From Chloroflexota bacterium (GTDB taxonomy: Bacteria > Chloroflexota > Limnocylindria > P2-11E), in contig VGPA01000013.1 of assembly GCA_016875665.1 (NCBI GenBank), positions 1-14,585 of the forward strand: 14,585 bases of DNA. Reading direction: 5' to 3'. The stretch's first letter is position 1, and each line of letters opens with the position of its first letter. The notes beneath the pieces are model-generated. The model had not been told where the DNA came from and did no database searches. It saw only the letters and a list, made by a program, of their open reading frames with translations. The position numbers and the translations under genes are program-made. This document shows positions 10,562 to 14,585 of this stretch, piece by piece.

Positions 10562-13500
10562 CTAGTGGAAGTTGTGACTCGGGGGCGTCGCCATCTCGAG
10601 CGCGGCCTTCTCGCGCGGATCGTGCGGTGCGCCCGCGTGCATGTGGCGCATCGCTGTCTTGGGCAGGTGCGCGCCGGGCACCTCCAGCAGCGGCGTGATG
10701 CTCTCGGCGATGAGGTTCAGTGACCCCGAGCTCATCTGCACCGGCCCCTCGACGAGCAGATACGGCTCGGCTCGCACGACCGAACGGCGCTCCTCGTAGA
10801 GGTCTGGCCGCACCACGACGTTGGTGAGACCGGTCTCATCCTCGATGAGCAGGAACACGTGGCCCTTCGCGGTCCCCGGCCTCTGGCGGCAGACGACGAG
10901 CCCTGCGGTGCGGACGCGCGTGCCGTCGGGCGTGCGGCGCAGATCGGCGGCACTGCGGATATCGCGCGGCAGATCCGTGCGCATGAGGCCGAGCGGGTGG
11001 TGTGATGGCGAGAGCCCGAGGGTCCCGTAGTCGGCGACCATCCGCTCCCACTCCGTCATGTCGCCGAGGGCGACCATGTCCTGCTCCACGGGGAGGTCGA
11101 GCGCCATCTGGCGCGGCGCGGTGACGTCGGCGCGGCGGGGGCGGAGGGCGTCGGCGCCGGGCATGTGCAGGCCGAGCTGCCAGAGGAGTTCGCGGCGCGC
11201 GAGGCCGAGCTCGCCGAACGCGCCCACCGCGATGAGCCGCTCGATGTACAGGCGCGGGACGAGCGTGCGTCGCAGGAAGTCGGCGAGGGTCCTGAACGGA
11301 CCGCGCGCATCCCGCTCGGCCACGACGTCCCTGGCCAAGTCGAGCCCGAGCCCCTGCACCGTGGTCAGCCCGAGCCGCACGAAGCCCTCGCGGTGCGGGC
11401 TGCACAGCGCCTCGCTGCGGTTCACCGACACACGGAGGACCGGGACGCCGTGGCGCTTGGCGTCGCCCACGAGCACATGCGGCGCGTAGAAGCCCATCGG
11501 CTGGTTGTTGAACAGGCCCGCGTAGTACTCGGCGGGGTAATGGCGGCGCAGCCACGCGGACTGGTACGCGAGGGCGGCGAACGCGTACGCGTGGCTCTTG
11601 GGGAAGCCGAACTCCGAGAAGGCGCGGAGCTTGTCGAAGATCGCCGAGGCGACGGCGGCGGGGACGTCGCCATGCGACGCCGCGCCCGCCATGAACTTGG
11701 CGCGGAAGCCCTCCATCGCCTCGGCCGACCGGCGCCGGCTCATCGCGCGGCGGAACCCGTCGGCCTCGCCCGGCGTGAAGCAGCCGATGGCGATCGCCAC
11801 CTCGAGCACCTGGTCCTGGTAGAGGATCACGCCGAGCGTGTCGTCCAGGATCCTCTGGATCCGCGGATGGTCCGCGGGCGCGCGGTACGTGCGCCCGGCC
11901 GCCTCGGCGCGGCGCTTCTCCTCGCGCCGGCGGACGTACGGGTTCACCGCGCCGCCCACGATCGGGCCGGGCCGCACGATCGACACCTGCACCGCGAGGT
12001 CGTCGAGGTTGCGCGGCTGCGTGCGCGGCAGCATCTGGATCTGCGCGCGGCTCTCCACCTGGAACAGGCCGACCGTGTCGCCGGCGCAGATCGCGTCGTA
12101 GATCGCCTGCTCGCCGTAGTCGATCCGGCCGAGGTCGACCTTCTCGCCGCGGTGCTCCCAGACTTGCTCGATCACCTCCTCGACGAGCGACAGCATGCCG
12201 AGCGAGAGGAAGTCGATCTTGATGAAGCGCGCGTCGTTGCAGCCGTCCTTGTCCCACTGGCAGATGAAGCGTCCGTCCATGGCCGCGGGCTGCACGGGCA
12301 CGCTCTCCACGAGCGGGCGCGACGAGATGATCATGCCGCCGACGTGCTGCCCGATGTGGCGCGGAAAGCCGTCGATCTGCGCGGCGAGGTCCACGAGGTG
12401 CTGCCAGAGCGGACCGGAGCTCGTGTCCTGGAACTCGGGCAGGCGCCGCAACTCCTCGCGCACGGTGTCGGCGCCGTGCCCTTCGGAGAGCTTCGCGAGG
12501 CGGTCGATCGCCGCCGCCGGCAGGCCGATGGCTTTGCCGAGATCGCGGATCGCGCTGCGCAGGTGGTAGGTCGCGTACGAGCACACGAGCGCGGCGTGGT
12601 CGTGGCCGTAGCGCGCGTAGACCTCGAGGATCAGCTTCTCGCGGATCTCGCGCGCGAAGTCCAGGTCGATGTCGGGGACCGAGCGCAGGTCCTCGTTGAG
12701 GAACCGCTTGAAGAAGAGCCTGTTCTTCACCGGGTCGATGTGCGAGAGGCCGACGAGGTAGCAGACGATCGAGCTGACCGACGACCCGCGGCCGCGCCCG
12801 GGCGGCAGGCCCTTCTCCTCTCGGACGCTTTTCGGTCCGCGCACCTCGCGCGCGACCGCGGTCGCGAGGTGCTGGAGATCGCGGTAGATCAGGAAGAACC
12901 CGCCGAGGCCGTGCTTCGCGATGAGCGCGAGCTCGCTCGCGAGCTGCTCGCGCGCTCCGCGGAGCACGGCGGGGTCGGTCGCCGCCGCGGGGTAGCGCTC
13001 CTCGAAGCGCGAGTCGCAGTACGCGGCGAGCGCCTCGTCGGCGGTCCGTCCGTGCTCGCTCTCGCGCCGCTCGAAGTCGGGGAAGTGGTAGCCGAGCTGC
13101 GACGGGTCGGCGAGGTCGAACGCCGCGCAGCGGAGGGCGATGGCGATCGTGTTGGCCACCGCGCGCGGGTGATCCGCGAAGCGCGCGGCCATCTCCGCCG
13201 GCGGGCGGAGGAAGAACTCGCTGTTCGGACGGCGCTCGCGGTGCGAGCCCTCGAGCGTGGTGTGGTGGCGGACCGCGGTCATCACGTCCTGCAGGCGGTG
13301 GCGGGAGCGCTCGTGGTACAGGACGTCGCCGGTGGCGACGGTCTCGATCCCGCGCTCGGCGGCGAGCGACACGAGCCGGTTCACGCGCGGCGTGTCGCCG
13401 TGCACGAGATTGCGCTGGAGCTCGACGAACGTGCTTTCCCGGCCGAAGAGCGCCGCGAGGCGGTCGAGGGCGTCGGCGGCGAGCGCGATGCGTCCGGTCT

Positions 13501-13945
13501 CGGCGAGCCGGGGGATCTCCGCATGGCGGGCCCCCGTCAACGCGATCAACCCCTTCGTGCGTCCGGCGAGCCTTTCCGGATCGAGCGCGATGCGGTCGCG
13601 ATCCGGGCTCGCGCGGTGCGCCTCGGTGATGAGACGGCAGAGATTCCCGTAGCCCTGGGTGCTCTCCGCCAGGAGCGTGAGCGGCACGGGGCCGGAGCCG
13701 CGATCGGCCAGGCCGTGCCGGAGAAAGAGCTCCGCCCCGGTGATGAGGCGGAGCCCGAGGCCCTTGCACTCCTGCGCCATCTCCATCGCTCCGTACAGGC
13801 CGTTGCGGTCGGTGATCGCGACCGCGCCGTAGCCGAGCGTCTTCGCGGCGGACGCGAGCTCGCCCGGGCGCGACGCGCCTTCGAGGAACGAGTACGCGCT
13901 GTGCAGGTGGAGCTCGACGTACGAGCCGAGCGCCGCGCCGCTCAC
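10562..13945 (-). CDS. dnaE2: Error-prone DNA polymerase DnaE2 (ImuC)
   Basis: This C-family polymerase is used for translesion synthesis and damage-induced mutagenesis with ImuB. It has 1127 residues. It starts with a PHP domain (VELHLHSAYSFLEGAS, residues 10-25). The polymerase active site has Asp425 and Asp427 in PDIDLDF (424-430) and the third Asp578 in KIDFLSL. A tandem helix-hairpin-helix region and a C-terminal OB fold follow, the latter containing RQRPGTAKGHVF, a DnaE2 hallmark. The protein ends in SHNFH, like the typical DnaE2 tail SR-DF-H/R. These points, and imuB upstream, favour DnaE2 over the replicative DnaE1. In the PHP domain the usual TDH is TDRN (45-48), and the DVHYH-type segment is DVLYH (207-211), so metal binding may be impaired. 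The start is GTG 13945, with AGAGGG (13954-13959) 8 nt upstream and 3 nt after the stop of the preceding small gene. The thiolase follows about 30 nt downstream. Confidence 0.95.
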   Translation of the reverse strand: MSGAALGSYVELHLHSAYSFLEGASRPGELASAAKTLGYGAVAITDRNGLYGAMEMAQECKGLGLRLITGAELFLRHGLADRGSGPVPLTLLAESTQGYGNLCRLITEAHRASPDRDRIALDPERLAGRTKGLIALTGARHAEIPRLAETGRIALAADALDRLAALFGRESTFVELQRNLVHGDTPRVNRLVSLAAERGIETVATGDVLYHERSRHRLQDVMTAVRHHTTLEGSHRERRPNSEFFLRPPAEMAARFADHPRAVANTIAIALRCAAFDLADPSQLGYHFPDFERRESEHGRTADEALAAYCDSRFEERYPAAATDPAVLRGAREQLASELALIAKHGLGGFFLIYRDLQHLATAVAREVRGPKSVREEKGLPPGRGRGSSVSSIVCYLVGLSHIDPVKNRLFFKRFLNEDLRSVPDIDLDFAREIREKLILEVYARYGHDHAALVCSYATYHLRSAIRDLGKAIGLPAAAIDRLAKLSEGHGADTVREELRRLPEFQDTSSGPLWQHLVDLAAQIDGFPRHIGQHVGGMIISSRPLVESVPVQPAAMDGRFICQWDKDGCNDARFIKIDFLSLGMLSLVEEVIEQVWEHRGEKVDLGRIDYGEQAIYDAICAGDTVGLFQVESRAQIQMLPRTQPRNLDDLAVQVSIVRPGPIVGGAVNPYVRRREEKRRAEAAGRTYRAPADHPRIQRILDDTLGVILYQDQVLEVAIAIGCFTPGEADGFRRAMSRRRSAEAMEGFRAKFMAGAASHGDVPAAVASAIFDKLRAFSEFGFPKSHAYAFAALAYQSAWLRRHYPAEYYAGLFNNQPMGFYAPHVLVGDAKRHGVPVLRVSVNRSEALCSPHREGFVRLGLTTVQGLGLDLARDVVAERDARGPFRTLADFLRRTLVPRLYIERLIAVGAFGELGLARRELLWQLGLHMPGADALRPRRADVTAPRQMALDLPVEQDMVALGDMTEWERMVADYGTLGLSPSHHPLGLMRTDLPRDIRSAADLRRTPDGTRVRTAGLVVCRQRPGTAKGHVFLLIEDETGLTNVVVRPDLYEERRSVVRAEPYLLVEGPVQMSSGSLNLIAESITPLLEVPGAHLPKTAMRHMHAGAPHDPREKAALEMATPPSHNFH

Positions 13946-13948
13946 GGG

Positions 13949-14239
13949 CTAATCCCTCTGCTCGAACCACTCGCCGCCGACGAGATCGCGGAAGACCACG
14001 AGCACCCGCTCGTCCTCCAAGAGCAGCGCCTGGTAGAGGCGCGCGACCGTTCGCTCGCGCCACCACTCGTCGTCGATGCGCCAGCGGTCGAGCACCTCGC
14101 GCACGGCGAGCGGCGCGGGCCACGCCGGACGCCGGACCGCCCGCGGGACCCCGTCCTCGTGGTCGACCGCGATGGGGAGGGGGGCATTCAGCGCTCGTAC
14201 GGCACGAGCGCCCACCGGCGCTCGGGAATCCTGGACCAC
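13949..14239 (-). CDS. DUF6504-like small protein between imuB and dnaE2
   Basis: The function is not known. It encodes 96 residues. From about residue 18 the sequence runs APLPIAVDHEDGVPRAV, then VREVLDRWRIDDEWWRE and VVFRDLVGGEWFEQRD. The VL-RWR-DD-WW core and the FRDL-GG-W end resemble the DUF6504 family, small proteins often found beside imuB/dnaE2 in GC-rich bacteria; this is recalled, not searched. It looks like a compact beta-rich domain with many Trp residues and no signal or membrane segment. The start is uncertain. GTG 14239 has an excellent GGAGG 7 nt upstream and overlaps imuB by 52 nt. GTG 14215 is an alternative, and CTG 14191 overlaps the imuB stop as CTGA. Its stop is 3 nt before dnaE2, so it sits inside the mutagenesis operon and is probably an accessory factor. 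The other frame here (13942-14187) lacks any family match. Confidence 0.8.
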   Translation of the reverse strand: MVQDSRAPVGARAVRALNAPLPIAVDHEDGVPRAVRRPAWPAPLAVREVLDRWRIDDEWWRERTVARLYQALLLEDERVLVVFRDLVGGEWFEQRD

Positions 14240-14585
14240 GGCTCGACCTCCACCGCGCTGTAGATGGGCACGCGTCCGAAGCGGCCCGCAAGCTGCTCCA
14301 CCGCCTGCACCAAGGGTTCGCTCTCACGGCCGCTTTGAAAGAACAGCGCGGGCTGCTTGGCCCACTGGCCGGTCAGGTCGATCAGCTCGAGCGCGAACTC
14401 GACCACCGGTGCGGGCGGGAGCGCGCCGGGGAGCATGAGCTTGGCCCTGATCGCCAGGCCCGCTCCGTCCGCGCTCGCGGGCGGATCGCGGAAGGGCACG
14501 CTGCGCTCCCACGACGAGCCGTCCGCGAGGAGCGCGCGGAGGCGCGCCATGCGCGCCGCCCGGCCGCGCAGACGCGGGTTGGCGA
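14188..14585 (-). CDS. imuB: ImuB-type Y-family polymerase homologue, C-terminal fragment
   Basis: The 131 visible residues are the C-terminal part of a DNA polymerase Y-family protein of the ImuB type. ImuB is catalytically inactive and acts as the adaptor that links DnaE2 to the sliding clamp. The frame stays open to the window edge, so the gene begins outside. Supporting segments are NPRLRGRAARMARLRALL at the visible start, SSWERSVPFRDP, and VEVEPWSRIPERRWALVPY at the end, which closely fits the family's terminal signature. The peptide QPALFF, encoded at 14338-14355, fits the QxxLF-type beta-clamp-binding motif at the place where ImuB proteins carry theirs. The polymerase palm and fingers, and the test of whether the catalytic acidic residues are lost, lie outside. 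The DUF6504-like gene overlaps its 3' end. A canonical active DinB is unlikely given the dnaE2 neighbour. Confidence 0.86.
   Translation of the reverse strand, partial: ANPRLRGRAARMARLRALLADGSSWERSVPFRDPPASADGAGLAIRAKLMLPGALPPAPVVEFALELIDLTGQWAKQPALFFQSGRESEPLVQAVEQLAGRFGRVPIYSAVEVEPWSRIPERRWALVPYER
14247..14251 (-). promoter_or_regulatory. Ribosome binding site for the DUF6504-like gene
   Basis: Read on the minus strand, GGAGG at 14251-14247 is followed by a 7-nt spacer and GTG 14239. It lies within the imuB codons for VEVEP, so it may be partly forced by coding. It is the best start signal for this small gene. Confidence 0.5.

Noticed and set aside
10562..13945. Replicative DnaE1 instead of DnaE2
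   Set aside because: The OB-fold RQRPGTAKG segment, the SHNFH tail and the imuB neighbour favour DnaE2.
11165..14263. 1032-codon open frame antisense to dnaE2 and imuB
   Set aside because: Same shadow pattern; dnaE2 has all its motifs, and the antisense product has none I can recognise.
9280..14585. LexA/SOS operator, imuA or lexA for the mutagenesis cassette
   Set aside because: None was found. The cassette promoter should lie beyond the right edge, and the internal gaps are only a few bases.

Overview
This window looks like ordinary chromosomal sequence from a very GC-rich free-living bacterium. Nearly every codon ends in G or C, and long spurious open frames lie antisense to most real genes. 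The gene content (priA-def-fmt; rlmN-gltB-gltD; an ImuB / DUF6504-like / DnaE2 mutagenesis cassette) and the long N-terminal extension on the deformylase suggest Actinobacteriota, perhaps a Thermoleophilia-like lineage. Other GC-rich groups such as Chloroflexota are possible. This placement is inference from gene content; the window has no rRNA or phylogenetic marker that settles it.

Layout. Plus strand, 1-1929: the 3' end of priA (replication restart helicase), def (peptide deformylase) coupled to it by an ATGA overlap, and fmt (methionyl-tRNA formyltransferase). Def and Fmt are the two enzymes of the N-formylmethionine cycle. Fmt has no ATG/GTG/TTG codon upstream of its conserved N-terminus. 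Positions 1930-2187 are non-coding and carry a strong rho-independent terminator at 2118-2145, only 42 nt before the next gene. Plus strand, 2188-9279: rlmN (23S rRNA A2503 methyltransferase), gltB and gltD (the two subunits of NADPH-type glutamate synthase). rlmN and gltB share one base (TGATG). A hairpin between gltB and gltD may bring a distant Shine-Dalgarno next to the gltD start.

Minus strand, 14585-9308 (convergent with gltD, 28 bp gap): the C-terminal part of imuB (inactive Y-family polymerase homologue, running off the window), a 96-codon DUF6504-like gene overlapping its end, dnaE2/imuC (error-prone C-family polymerase) and an acetyl-CoA acetyltransferase. The spacing (overlap, 3 nt, about 30 nt) suggests one transcript. 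ImuB carries a plausible beta-clamp-binding peptide and should recruit DnaE2 to the clamp for translesion synthesis. The small protein between them is a candidate accessory factor. No imuA or lexA and no SOS operator is visible; the promoter of this unit lies beyond the right edge.

I do not see an undescribed large system here. The most useful leads are the missing fmt start codon, the leader/terminator before rlmN, the hairpin-bridged gltD ribosome site, the DUF6504-like gene inside the mutasome cassette, and the degenerate-looking PHP metal site of DnaE2.
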